A stretch of DNA of 14,447 bases from an uncultured Actinomycetes bacterium (GCA_903951185.1 CAJBBC010000013.1:1-14447); one strand, 5' to 3'; shown: positions 1 to 8,408, counted from the first letter of the stretch. The notes: a model not told the origin generated them from the sequence alone. Made by a program: numbers and translations.

Positions 1-381
1 AGTGACTTCGACGCCATGTTCAGTTAAGTAATGTGCGCCGCCGAGCATAGTTGGGTTTAAATCTGGTTGACCAATAACTACTTTTTTAATTCCAGCTGCC
101 ACGAGGGCTTGACTACATGGACCTTGTTTACCAACTGCGTTACAAGGTTCCATAGTTGTATAGAGCGTTAACCCGGTGGTGTCAGCAACTTTACTTAGGG
201 CATCTACTTCAGCATGGGCTGTACCTGAGCCGCGATGAAAACCTGTAGCCACAACTTCATTTTTTTCGTCAACTAAAATTGCGCCAACGTGCGGATTAAC
301 GTCTTGAGCAAGACTTGCTAGTTGTGCTTGGACTATTGCTTGGGACATAAGTTCTTGCATTACTTCTTTAGTTGCGCTCAT
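1..381 (-). CDS. ribD: Riboflavin biosynthesis protein RibD, deaminase domain (partial, 3' end off the window)
   Basis: The 127 visible residues are the N-terminal zinc deaminase domain of RibD, which deaminates the pyrimidine ring of the early riboflavin intermediate made from GTP. The reductase half normally follows and would lie beyond the left edge. Zinc ligands are visible: HAEVDAL (His56), MEPC (Cys80) and GPC (Cys89). NPHVG near residue 29 and the stretch from QALVAAGIKK to DLNP (91-110) are typical of RibD. The His that usually lies two residues after the first zinc Cys (EPCxH) is Ala here. The start is ATG at 381, which shares one base with the rpe stop (TAATG), indicating translational coupling. 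There is no room for an FMN riboswitch in front of it. A related riboflavin-type deaminase cannot be excluded without the C-terminal half. Confidence 0.9.
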   Translation of the reverse strand, partial: MSATKEVMQELMSQAIVQAQLASLAQDVNPHVGAILVDEKNEVVATGFHRGSGTAHAEVDALSKVADTTGLTLYTTMEPCNAVGKQGPCSQALVAAGIKKVVIGQPDLNPTMLGGAHYLTEHGVEVT

Positions 382-1067
382 TAGTGCGCACACCACCAAG
401 AAGAATCAGTGGCACTTTGGGCAAGTTCACGTAAATCATCGATAGCTTTACGCGGGTTCGCTGTGCTGTAAACCGCTGAGCCAGCTACAAAAGTATCTGC
501 ACCAGCTTGCGCGCAAGCTTCGATTGTTTGAGCTGAGACGCCGCCGTCTACTTGTAGCCAAATATCTAAATCTAAATTCTTAATAATTTCTCGGGCACGT
601 TTAACTTTTGGTAATTGATCAGACATGAATGACTGGCCACCAAAACCAGGTTCAACAGTCATAATCAAAACCATGTCTAAGTGCGGGAATATATCTTCGT
701 AATCTTCAAGTTTGGTACCTGGTTTAATAGCCATGCCGGCTCGTGCACCAGCTGCGCGAATGTCTTTGGCAACTTGTATTGGATTATTCGCAGCTTCGAT
801 ATGAAAGGTCACACTCTTTGCGCCGGCTTCAGCGTAACCAGGTGCCCAACGATCGGCGTCACTGATCATTAAGTGACAATCAATTGGAGTTTCTACTCGA
901 CCGATTAGTGCATTTACGACCGGCAACCCAAAAGTTAAATTCGGTACAAAATGGTTATCCATAATGTCAACGTGTAACCAGTCAGCATTTGGCGCAACAT
1001 TGGCACACTCATCGACTAAATGTCCAAAGTCAGCCGAGAGAATACTTGGAGAAATACGCAAACCCAC
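381..1067 (-). CDS. rpe: Ribulose-phosphate 3-epimerase
   Basis: This 228-residue protein interconverts D-ribulose 5-phosphate and D-xylulose 5-phosphate in the pentose phosphate pathway. It is a TIM barrel of normal family length. Family motifs are intact: SPSILSADF (6-14), HVDIMD (32-37, with metal and catalytic residues His32 and Asp34), DCHLM (His65), the phosphate-binding loop EPGFGGQSF (139-147) and VDGGV with catalytic Asp174. The start is GTG at 1067, 32 nt after rsmB, which places the conserved N-terminus directly at residue 3. The upstream ribosome-binding sequence is weak (ATAGG). The gene is coupled to ribD downstream by a 1-nt stop/start overlap. Ribulose 5-phosphate is also the precursor of the four-carbon unit of riboflavin, so the pairing with ribD makes metabolic sense; that link is inference. 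Confidence 0.96.
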   Translation of the reverse strand: MGLRISPSILSADFGHLVDECANVAPNADWLHVDIMDNHFVPNLTFGLPVVNALIGRVETPIDCHLMISDADRWAPGYAEAGAKSVTFHIEAANNPIQVAKDIRAAGARAGMAIKPGTKLEDYEDIFPHLDMVLIMTVEPGFGGQSFMSDQLPKVKRAREIIKNLDLDIWLQVDGGVSAQTIEACAQAGADTFVAGSAVYSTANPRKAIDDLRELAQSATDSSWWCAH

Positions 1068-1099
1068 GACTTAAGCCTATCGGCACTTACGTTGGAGTA

Positions 1100-2449
1100 T
1101 TAATTCGATTTTTTGATTAATGCCAAGTACATGCCATCAGTTTCATGGACTACTGGATTGAGACGCATGGCTGTTGAGCCGGTCGGCAAATTTAGTTGCG
1201 GTAATGCTTGCGAAATATCCATTAGCTCAAAACCTGGATTATTTTTCATGAAGTCATTCACGATTGAATCGGTCTCAGCTATATGTGGTGAGCAGGTGGC
1301 ATAGCCGATTACACCACCAGCTTTAATTAATTGGGCAGCTCTTGCCAGCAGTTCAGTTTGTAATTTTGCAAGAACTGCAACATCACTTGGCTGTTTACGC
1401 CATCTGGCTTCAGGTCGGCGGCGAAGTGCACCAAGGCCAGTACATGGTGCATCAACTAAAATTCGATCAAATTTTTGGGTAGTTTCAAATTCGCGTGCAT
1501 CGATCACAATAACTTGCGGATCACCTGGTGCATTTCGAAGTGAGTTTTCAACTAATCGAGCGCGGCCGGCAATAGGTTCAATTGCAGTGAGTTGTGCATT
1601 ATGTTGCGGGGCAAAACCTGCCAAGATTGCGGCTTTGCCACCAGGACCAGCGCACATGTCTAGCCAACTACTTTCAGGTTGATCAACAGTTGCATTAACT
1701 AAAGCAAGCGCAACTAATTGACTACCTTCATCTTGAACACCCACGCGATTATCTTGAATAGCAGTTAAATCCCCTGGCTTCATTGACTGGCCATCAACTC
1801 TTTTCATAATGCCAGCTAATGGTGACCATTTGCCTTTTTCTACTTGAGGTAAAGCAAGTAAATCTGCTAATTCGAATTGACCTGGACGGGCGACAAGTGA
1901 AATTGGTGCTGGCGTATTACCGGCTTCCAGGATCGGCTTAATTGTTTCGCCATCACATTTATATGCATCAGCTAATACCCGAATAACCCAAACTGGATAT
2001 GAGTATTCAATTGATAATTTCTCAACAGGTGCTAAATCTTTAGTTAATTCATCAACCCAAGCTGGCCAATCTTTAGTTGCAACTTGACGCATCACGGCAT
2101 TCACAAATTTAGATGCCCCAACGCCAACAACTTTTCTGGCTAAATCAACGGTTTCAGAAACAGCCGCATGGTCAGGTACGCGCATAAAAAGTAATTGATA
2201 CGCGCCGATCCGAAGTACATCGTGTACAGCGCTGTCTATGTCTTCACGATCTGAGCACGCTTTAATTACTGCATCGAGACTGCCTTGGCGACGTAATCCG
2301 CCGTACGTTAATTCAGTTGCAAATCCTGAATCACGTGGATCTAATTTTGCGTTAGTAATGGCCGCTGGCAAAAGTAAATTACTGTAGGCATCGTCATTAT
2401 GTACTGCTTGCATAACTTCAAATGCAACTAAGCGAGCGGAAAAACTCAC
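1100..2449 (-). CDS. rsmB: 16S rRNA m5C967 methyltransferase RsmB (Sun/Fmu)
   Basis: This 449-residue enzyme uses S-adenosylmethionine to methylate C5 of a cytosine in 16S rRNA (position 967 in E. coli numbering). The first ~125 residues form the NusB-like RNA-binding domain (ARLVAFEV at 5-12; SKFVNAVMRQV around 113-123). The C-terminal half is the methyltransferase: SAM motif I DMCAGPGGKAA (264-274), acidic motif EPIAGRARL, motif IV VDAPCTGLG with Cys336, and the motif VI cysteine in YATCSPH (Cys386), the expected nucleophile. RRRPEARWR (343-351) is typical of the family. The start is GTG at 2449, overlapping the fmt stop by 4 nt (GTGA), so translation is probably coupled to fmt. A GGTG a few bases upstream may help initiation. 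The def-fmt-rsmB order groups translation-start and ribosome-maturation functions. Confidence 0.96.
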   Translation of the reverse strand: MSFSARLVAFEVMQAVHNDDAYSNLLLPAAITNAKLDPRDSGFATELTYGGLRRQGSLDAVIKACSDREDIDSAVHDVLRIGAYQLLFMRVPDHAAVSETVDLARKVVGVGASKFVNAVMRQVATKDWPAWVDELTKDLAPVEKLSIEYSYPVWVIRVLADAYKCDGETIKPILEAGNTPAPISLVARPGQFELADLLALPQVEKGKWSPLAGIMKRVDGQSMKPGDLTAIQDNRVGVQDEGSQLVALALVNATVDQPESSWLDMCAGPGGKAAILAGFAPQHNAQLTAIEPIAGRARLVENSLRNAPGDPQVIVIDAREFETTQKFDRILVDAPCTGLGALRRRPEARWRKQPSDVAVLAKLQTELLARAAQLIKAGGVIGYATCSPHIAETDSIVNDFMKNNPGFELMDISQALPQLNLPTGSTAMRLNPVVHETDGMYLALIKKSN

Positions 2450-3354
2450 GCAAACACCAAATTAGTTTTTAAGTTTCGCGCCCAGTCGGCTGCATCAGTG
2501 AAATTCTTACCTGGAATTTGGATTTGATCTACTTTCACAGCATGTGATCCAGTGCCAATAAATACTTCATTTGCTTGATAGCTAAGTTCACCAGGTTTTA
2601 AATCTGTAACTTCCGGCGCTAACGTTACCGACATTAATTTATAGCGCTCACCTGAACTTTGGGTCCAAGCACCTGGCGCTGGGGTAACTGCCAAAATTTT
2701 GCGCACTATTGCTAAGGCTGGATCTTGCCAATTGATTTGCGCAAGTTCTGTAGTTATTTTAGGTGCATAGCTAACGCCCTCAAGTGATTGGGCTAACGGC
2801 AACATACTTCCTTGTTCCAAGCCACTTAAAGTTGCCATTGCCAAACCGGCGCCATCAATTGCTAATCGCTCAAGTAACGCACCAGCTGTTTCAGATTTTC
2901 CAATTGAAGTAGTTAAATAAGCAAACATTGGACCGGTATCAAGGCTTTCTTCAATTCGAAATGTAGTTACGCCAGTTACGTCATCACCTGCCATTATTGA
3001 ATGTTGGACAGGTGCTGCGCCGCGCCAATGCGGTAACAACGAGAAATGTAAATTGATCCAACCAAATTTCGGCGTATCTAATAATGACTTTGGAACCAAG
3101 CCACCAAAAGCAACAACTATTACCGCGTCCAAGCCGGCAACATCATTGGCAAGCTGTGCTAAATCTGAAGTTTTAATTATTTTTAAACCAGCAGCATCAG
3201 CTTCGATGGCAACCGGACTTGGAGTCAGCACACGTCCGCGACCTTTTGGGGCGTCGGGCCTGGTGATTACAAAAGCAATTTCATGTTCTGAATTAATCAG
3301 CGCTTGCAGCGTTGGCACGGCCGCTTCTGGTGTTCCAGCAAAAGCTATCCGCAC
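2446..3354 (-). CDS. fmt: Methionyl-tRNA formyltransferase
   Basis: This enzyme transfers a formyl group from 10-formyltetrahydrofolate to methionine on initiator tRNA. With the GTG start at 3354 it has 302 residues, close to the usual ~310. The N-terminus RIAFAGTPEAAVP (2-14) is typical. Catalytic residues are visible: Asn101 and His103 in NLHFSLLPHWRGAAPVQ and Asp139 in SLDTG. RPDAPKGRGR (32-41) is the tRNA-acceptor loop region. The C-terminal tRNA-binding domain begins at about residue 205. An in-frame ATG at 3420 would add 22 residues but overlap def by 64 nt, and its translation does not resemble Fmt, so the GTG placed 2 nt after the def stop was preferred. No clear Shine-Dalgarno is present; coupling to def probably drives initiation. 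Def acts later on the same formyl group. Confidence 0.95.
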   Translation of the reverse strand: MRIAFAGTPEAAVPTLQALINSEHEIAFVITRPDAPKGRGRVLTPSPVAIEADAAGLKIIKTSDLAQLANDVAGLDAVIVVAFGGLVPKSLLDTPKFGWINLHFSLLPHWRGAAPVQHSIMAGDDVTGVTTFRIEESLDTGPMFAYLTTSIGKSETAGALLERLAIDGAGLAMATLSGLEQGSMLPLAQSLEGVSYAPKITTELAQINWQDPALAIVRKILAVTPAPGAWTQSSGERYKLMSVTLAPEVTDLKPGELSYQANEVFIGTGSHAVKVDQIQIPGKNFTDAADWARNLKTNLVFA

Positions 3355-3356
3355 GA

Positions 3357-3899
3357 TTAAAGTAAACCGTTCGAAAGTGAATGTGGACTTATTTTTACAG
3401 TCGGCGGGGCGCCAAACCATTCAGTTTGACGGATTTCTTTCATAGCAATTTTGCGGTTTTCATCATCAAGACGGTCAATAAAAATAATTCCGTCTAAATG
3501 ATCTGTTTCATGTTGAATAGCACGGGCTAATAAATCTGAGCCATGTATTGTTACGGGCTCGCCGTACATGTTCATCCCTTTGGCGATCACACTCATTGCT
3601 CGAATACAGTCATAAGTTAATTCAGGCAAGGAAAGGCAGCCTTCTGGTCCATCTTGTAAATCTTCGGATAAATCAAGGGCAGGATTTATTAAATGTCCGA
3701 CTTCACCGTCAACATCGTAAGTGAATACGCGAAGTGAAACTCCAATTTGTGGCGCTGCTAATCCAGCACCAGGAGCGTCCTGCATAGTCTCGGTTAAATC
3801 GCGAACTAAATTTCGCAGTTCTTTATCAAAAACAGTTACTTCAAGTGCCGGGGTGGTTAACACCGGATCACCGAATAATCGAATTAGTTTGACTGCCAT
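3357..3899 (-). CDS. def: Peptide deformylase
   Basis: This 180-residue metalloprotease removes the N-formyl group from nascent polypeptides. All three family motifs are intact: GAGLAAPQIGV (44-54, motif 1), EGCLS (87-91, metal ligand Cys88) and QHETDHLDG (129-137, ligands His130 and His134, catalytic Glu131). The N-terminus IRLFGDPVLTTPA (6-18) matches the family. The C-terminal tail after WFGAPP is short and non-conserved. The start is ATG at 3899, 2 nt after the priA stop, with no convincing ribosome-binding site. Pairing with fmt is common in bacteria, because formylation by Fmt makes deformylation by Def necessary. Confidence 0.96.
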   Translation of the reverse strand: MAVKLIRLFGDPVLTTPALEVTVFDKELRNLVRDLTETMQDAPGAGLAAPQIGVSLRVFTYDVDGEVGHLINPALDLSEDLQDGPEGCLSLPELTYDCIRAMSVIAKGMNMYGEPVTIHGSDLLARAIQHETDHLDGIIFIDRLDDENRKIAMKEIRQTEWFGAPPTVKISPHSLSNGLL

Positions 3900-3901
3900 G
3901 T

Positions 3902-5959
3902 TTAAAGTTTATCTGGATCTATTCGCACATTCACCGGTGCGCCTTTTTGATCTGTCGAAGATCGCTGGGCTCGTGGTGGCATAAAGCCCCGTGCACTGCG
4001 AACTGAAGTTACTCGCTTTAATTCAGTTGATAACTCAAGTCCAATTTTCTTGGGCACACTAAGCAGTAAGCGCATCTGCCCACCAATTGGTACTGGTCCA
4101 CGGATCACAGTTTCAGCTGGCAACTGGGCTTGGCTAATAAAGTCATCGATATCAACTTGCTCACCGGTTAGCGCGGCTAATCGAATAGCTGGTGGTAACG
4201 AAACTTCAGTGCGAAGTTGGTATTCACGTTGGGCAAAGCCAGCTGGATCTTGGCGGATTAATGCTTGCACCGCTGGATGCTCACTTTCGGCAACCACAAC
4301 TACTTCCCCGCTTGATTGAACTAAGGACATACATTCTGTCCATTTACCGTAAGTATCTTGAACAGCATCAATATCATTTCGACTTAACATCGCAGTGCCG
4401 TCTAAAAGGATTAGTGCGCTGTAACCGCCTTCGGCAACCGGAGCGGCGCCAGGGGTGGCCACCACAATTGCCGGGCGACTATTAACTGTTCGCAAAATGT
4501 GATCACTTGAAGAGTTGCGCACTGGGATTCCAGGAAATGCACGGCCAAATTCTTCTGCGGTGCGGCTACTACCAACTGCAACTGCACGTAATTCATTTTT
4601 CTTACAGCGCGGACAAGCCCAATGTAATTCGATTTGTCCGCATAAATAACAACTAGGTGCACTACTTCGATCATTTTGTAGTAACGCGCCGCCGCAAGCA
4701 CTACAGGCAGCAAGTTCGCGACAGTTATTACACGAAAGTCTTGGTGAATAACCGGTGCGGGCAACTAAAACTAAAACCGGTCCAGTAGTTAAGGCCGACT
4801 TAATAGTTTGCATAACAAGTCCGGGTACCCGCGCACCTTTAGCAGCTGGATCATTTTTTAAGTAAGTGTCATCTAGTGCGCTGCGCACTCGAGGAGCTGT
4901 TTTGCGAATTTCATCGCGGCTACGTGAAATATGAACAGCCCATGGTTGCAGCGCAAAAGCTTCGACTGACATCATCGGACTGATTAAAACTAAGGCGCAG
5001 TTTTGTTCAGCACTTCTTAATGCCGCTACATCACGACTATTCCAATATGGAGATTGCGGATTTACGTGTGAACTATTCCAGTCGTCCCAAACCACAATTG
5101 CCGTTAAATCTTTAATTGGCGCGAATACAGCTGACCGAGTGCCAACTACAATTTTTACCGCGCCGCGCAGTACAGCTAACCAATTTTTATACCGAGTCGC
5201 TGGGCCATCATCAGCCGCCAAAATTGCAAAATCAGTTGCGGCTAAACCGTGTTCAATTAACTCCGCTGCCACTCGATCGATTGCCGCACGGTCTGGAACT
5301 ACTGCGGCAACTGTTTTTCCGTTACTAGCAACACTGAGTGCATAGTCAGCAATTAACTTTGCTGGATCATCTTGGCCAGTTGTAACAATTGCTCGCGGTG
5401 CCTTAGCGTCATTAGTTCTGGTTAATAATGCAGCGCCGCCAACATACTGATCCCAAATTGAGTTAGTTGGCTTTGGATAGTTACTCGAATTTTTAAATTT
5501 AGTTTCTTCCGCGCCGGCGTGACGATTTGGAATGGCATTTCGCAATACATCGGAAAGTATCCCAGCTTGGCGATTTGCTACTTGGGTAGCCAGTTCAAGT
5601 ATTTCTGGAAGTAAAACAACTTCAGCAGAAACGATATTTGTGATTGGCGCTAATTCACCTTCATGATCAGTTGTGGCTGATCGCGAAATAAGCCACGCGT
5701 CAGTTAATCGCCCAGCAAAGCGAACACGTACCCGAACACCTGGTTTTGCAATCTCGGCTAACTTTGCTGGAATTGCGTAATCAAAAATTCGATCCAGATG
5801 TGGCAGTGGATTGTCGATAAGTAAATGTGCAACTGGATCTACTTCGGCAAGTGGAACTGCGGCTTTTGGTTTTTTTGTAACTTTAGTTGGCTTAGTTTTT
5901 GCTGGCGCAGGCGAATTAGCAGCCTGGTCTGGCAGGAAACTTAGTTGGTCTTCAGTCAC
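3902..5959 (-). CDS. priA: Primosomal protein PriA, actinobacterial helicase-degenerate form
   Basis: PriA recognises stalled forks and recombination intermediates to restart replication. The 685-residue protein begins with a Pro/Lys/Ala-rich, probably disordered segment (14-38). The 3'-DNA-binding domain follows, starting at VAHLLIDNPLPHLDRIFDYAIP (43-64). The zinc region has all eight expected cysteines: C410, C413, C419, C422, C437, C440, C449 and C452. The motor domain is degenerate. Where GxTGSGKT is expected there is VTTGQDDPAK (192-201), and the DEEH box is WDDWNSSH (291-298). VGTRSAVFAPI (272-282) is retained. Loss of the Walker A lysine is typical of actinobacterial PriA, so ATP-driven unwinding is unlikely and a structural loading role is more probable (inference). 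The start is GTG at 5959, 14 nt after metK. No frameshift or stop interrupts it. Confidence 0.93.
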   Translation of the reverse strand: MTEDQLSFLPDQAANSPAPAKTKPTKVTKKPKAAVPLAEVDPVAHLLIDNPLPHLDRIFDYAIPAKLAEIAKPGVRVRVRFAGRLTDAWLISRSATTDHEGELAPITNIVSAEVVLLPEILELATQVANRQAGILSDVLRNAIPNRHAGAEETKFKNSSNYPKPTNSIWDQYVGGAALLTRTNDAKAPRAIVTTGQDDPAKLIADYALSVASNGKTVAAVVPDRAAIDRVAAELIEHGLAATDFAILAADDGPATRYKNWLAVLRGAVKIVVGTRSAVFAPIKDLTAIVVWDDWNSSHVNPQSPYWNSRDVAALRSAEQNCALVLISPMMSVEAFALQPWAVHISRSRDEIRKTAPRVRSALDDTYLKNDPAAKGARVPGLVMQTIKSALTTGPVLVLVARTGYSPRLSCNNCRELAACSACGGALLQNDRSSAPSCYLCGQIELHWACPRCKKNELRAVAVGSSRTAEEFGRAFPGIPVRNSSSDHILRTVNSRPAIVVATPGAAPVAEGGYSALILLDGTAMLSRNDIDAVQDTYGKWTECMSLVQSSGEVVVVAESEHPAVQALIRQDPAGFAQREYQLRTEVSLPPAIRLAALTGEQVDIDDFISQAQLPAETVIRGPVPIGGQMRLLLSVPKKIGLELSTELKRVTSVRSARGFMPPRAQRSSTDQKGAPVNVRIDPDKL

Positions 5960-5973
5960 AAGTCCAAGATTAC

Positions 5974-7164
5974 TTAGATTGCAGCCTTAAGTTCGCCCGC
6001 ACGATCTGTACGCTCCCAAGTGAAACCTGGACGACCAAAGTGACCATAAGCCGCAGTTGGGCGGTACTTAGTTACTTTGGTATTTAGTAGTTCAAGATCG
6101 CGAATAATCGCAGCTGGACGTAAATCAAATACTTTAAGGACAGCTTGGCGAATTTGTTCTTCAGCCACAGTGCCGGTGCCAAAAGTTTCGATGAATACAC
6201 CCACGGGATGTGCTTTACCAATTGCGTATGCAACTTGTACTTCACAGCGTTTTGCTAAACCGGCAGCCACAACATTCTTAGCAACCCAACGCATAGCGTA
6301 AGCAGCTGAGCGGTCAACTTTTGAAGGATCTTTACCGGAGAATGCGCCACCACCGTGACGAGCCATACCACCGTAAGTATCTACGATAATTTTTCGACCA
6401 GTTAAGCCTGCATCACCCATTGGTCCACCAACAACGAATTTTCCAGTTGGGTTAACCAAGATTTTAAAATCGCTAGTGTCAATGTCGAATTTCTGCACAA
6501 TCGGATTAATAACATTGGCAATTACTTCTGGTGCAAGTTGCTTATCAAGATCAATATCAGGTGCATGCTGTGAGGAAACAACTACAGTATCTAAGCGAAC
6601 CGGACGGTCTCCGTCATATTCGATAGTTACTTGAGTTTTACCGTCTGGGCGCAAATATGCCATGCTGCCGTTTTTACGAACTGCCGTTAGTTGTTCAGCT
6701 AAGCGATGCGCCATAGTGATTGGTAATGGCATTAACTCAGCAGTGTCATCACTCGCGTAACCGAACATTAAACCTTGGTCACCAGCGCCTTGGCGATCTA
6801 GTGGATCTGCAGAACCTGAAACTCGTTCTTCAAATGCATCGTCAACACCTTGTGCAATGTCTGGAGATTGTGCACCGATTGAAACTGAGATACCGCAACT
6901 ATTTCCGTCGAAACCTTTTTCAGATGAGTCATAACCGATTTCATTTACAACTTGGCGAACTAATGCCATTACATCTGCGAAACCGCTAGTGGTTACTTCG
7001 CCAGCAACGTGAATCTGGCCAGTAGTCAGCATAGTTTCAACAGCAACACGACTCGTTGGATCTTGAGCTAATAAATCATCAAGAATCGCATCGGAGATTT
7101 GATCAGCCATCTTGTCTGGATGACCCTCGGTTACTGATTCAGAGGTAAATAAACGACCTGACAT
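5974..7164 (-). CDS. metK: S-adenosylmethionine synthetase
   Basis: MetK makes S-adenosylmethionine from methionine and ATP. The 396-residue length is normal. Motifs seen are TEGHPDKMADQISDAILD (12-29, with His15 and Asp17), the signature GAGDQGLMFGYA (126-137), GDAGLTGRK (250-258, Arg257 and Lys258) and the P-loop-like GGGAFSGKD (271-279, Lys278) followed by KVDRS with Lys282 and Asp284. The start is ATG at 7164, preceded at 6 nt by AAAGGT, one of the better ribosome-binding sites in the window. The 44-nt spacer from coaBC is too short for a SAM riboswitch and contains no obvious one. The product would serve RsmB and other methyltransferases. Confidence 0.98.
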   Translation of the reverse strand: MSGRLFTSESVTEGHPDKMADQISDAILDDLLAQDPTSRVAVETMLTTGQIHVAGEVTTSGFADVMALVRQVVNEIGYDSSEKGFDGNSCGISVSIGAQSPDIAQGVDDAFEERVSGSADPLDRQGAGDQGLMFGYASDDTAELMPLPITMAHRLAEQLTAVRKNGSMAYLRPDGKTQVTIEYDGDRPVRLDTVVVSSQHAPDIDLDKQLAPEVIANVINPIVQKFDIDTSDFKILVNPTGKFVVGGPMGDAGLTGRKIIVDTYGGMARHGGGAFSGKDPSKVDRSAAYAMRWVAKNVVAAGLAKRCEVQVAYAIGKAHPVGVFIETFGTGTVAEEQIRQAVLKVFDLRPAAIIRDLELLNTKVTKYRPTAAYGHFGRPGFTWERTDRAGELKAAI

Positions 7165-7170
7165 TAAGGC

Positions 7171-7176
7171 ACCTTT
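7171..7176 (-). promoter_or_regulatory. Shine-Dalgarno of metK
   Basis: AAAGGT on the minus strand lies 6 nt before the metK ATG, an optimal distance. It supports this ATG as the start and suggests independent translation initiation after the 44-nt gap from coaBC. Confidence 0.7.
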
Positions 7177-7208
7177 ACTAGTTGTTCGTGGAGATTTGCT
7201 GGTTTAGT

Positions 7209-8408
7209 TTATCGGATTGCTTTGGCGATGACATTAAGGACCTCACCGGCGATCACATTTTTTGAACTGCTTGGCACTTCAATAGAAGACTGAGCGTCTT
7301 TAGCCAAGATCACCACAGCATTCTCGTCAGTACCAAAGCCTTTATTACGACCTACTTCATTAACAACTAGTAAGTCGCAGTTCTTACGATTTAGTTTGGC
7401 TAAGCCATGTTCAACCACAGACGCATGTGAATCACCGGTTTCAGCAGCAAAGCCAACGATGTATTGGCCAGGGCTTTTAGTCGCAACTAAGCTCTGCAAA
7501 ATATCTTCAGTTCGCTTTAGTTCTATATCTGGAACTAATTTGTCTTCAGTTTTCTTAATCTTGGTTTCTGAGTAATTGCTTGGGGTGAAGTCAGCGACCG
7601 CTGCAGCCATGATGATCACATCTGCTTTTTTGGACTGACTGCGAACTGCATCTGATAATTCGACTGAAGTTTCTACGTTGATAAGTTGAACTCCACTTGG
7701 CGGCGTAACTGAAATATTTGCACAGATTAAAGTTACTTGTGCGCCGCGATCGCGAGCTGCTACAGCTAAAGCCACACCTTGTTTACCGCTGGACCGGTTT
7801 CCAATAAACCGAACTGGATCGATGTATTCGCGAGTTCCACCAGCGGTAATTAAAAATTTCTTGCCAGTTAAATCTTTTTCAGTTTTAATCCCTTGAGCTA
7901 ACGCAATCTGTGCAATCTGTTCAACATCAGGTAGTCGACCAGGGCCAGTGTCAGCTCCAGTTAAGCGGCCAACTTCTGGATCAATAACAGTTATCCCGCG
8001 GCTACGTAAAGTAGCAACATTTTCTACTGTTGCTGAGTTCTCCCACATTTCAGTGTGCATAGCTGGAGCAAAAACGATTGGGCAACGTGCAGTTAACAAA
8101 ATATTTGTAAGTAAGTCATTCGCAGCCCCGGATGCGGTCCGCGAAATTAAATCTGCAGTTGCTGGCGCAACTAAAATCAAGTCTGCATTCTGGCCAAGAG
8201 CCACATGTGGAACGCCAGAAACGTCATGCCAAACTTCAGAAGTTACTGGATGGCCGGAAAGAGATTCCCAAGTCGCTTGACCAACAAAGTTAAGTGCAGC
8301 TTGAGTTGGGACGACATGAACGTCGTGACCAGCTTCTTTTAATAATCGAAGTAGCGAAGCAACTTTATAAGCAGCAATTCCGCCACCAACGCCAAGGACG
8401 ATATTCAA
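7209..8408 (-). CDS. coaBC: Bifunctional phosphopantothenoylcysteine decarboxylase / phosphopantothenate-cysteine ligase
   Basis: This fusion carries out two steps of coenzyme A synthesis: CoaB couples 4'-phosphopantothenate to cysteine, and CoaC decarboxylates the product. With the TTG start at 8408 it has 399 residues. The CoaC half (about 1-180) is a flavoprotein with GGGIAAYK (8-15), active His68 in PHVALGQNADL, APATADLISRTASGAAND and PAMHTEMW (115-122). The CoaB half shows ITAGGTREYIDPVRFIGNRSSGKQG, AAAVADF (269-275), KIKKTEDK and FAAETGD. The position matching E. coli CoaC Cys158 appears to be Gly/Ala (LTGADTGPGR); similar sequences occur in other actinobacteria as I recall. The Ser/Thr usual before GGIAAYK is Gly. 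The TTG at 8408 was chosen because AGGTG lies 5 nt upstream and the conserved N-terminus starts there; a TTG at 8450 would add 14 residues. Confidence 0.95.
   Translation of the reverse strand: MNIVLGVGGGIAAYKVASLLRLLKEAGHDVHVVPTQAALNFVGQATWESLSGHPVTSEVWHDVSGVPHVALGQNADLILVAPATADLISRTASGAANDLLTNILLTARCPIVFAPAMHTEMWENSATVENVATLRSRGITVIDPEVGRLTGADTGPGRLPDVEQIAQIALAQGIKTEKDLTGKKFLITAGGTREYIDPVRFIGNRSSGKQGVALAVAARDRGAQVTLICANISVTPPSGVQLINVETSVELSDAVRSQSKKADVIIMAAAVADFTPSNYSETKIKKTEDKLVPDIELKRTEDILQSLVATKSPGQYIVGFAAETGDSHASVVEHGLAKLNRKNCDLLVVNEVGRNKGFGTDENAVVILAKDAQSSIEVPSSSKNVIAGEVLNVIAKAIR

Noticed and set aside
3355..3420. Longer fmt using the ATG at 3420
   Set aside because: It would overlap def by 64 nt, and the added 22 residues do not look like Fmt; the GTG at 3354 gives the conserved RIAFAGTPE N-terminus.
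4411..4764. A 117-codon minus-strand frame inside priA
   Set aside because: It is out of frame with the intact priA zinc region, whose eight cysteines are conserved; the alternative translation has no recognisable motif.
7165..7208. SAM riboswitch upstream of metK
   Set aside because: The spacer is only 44 nt, lacks the needed helices and follows directly on coaBC.
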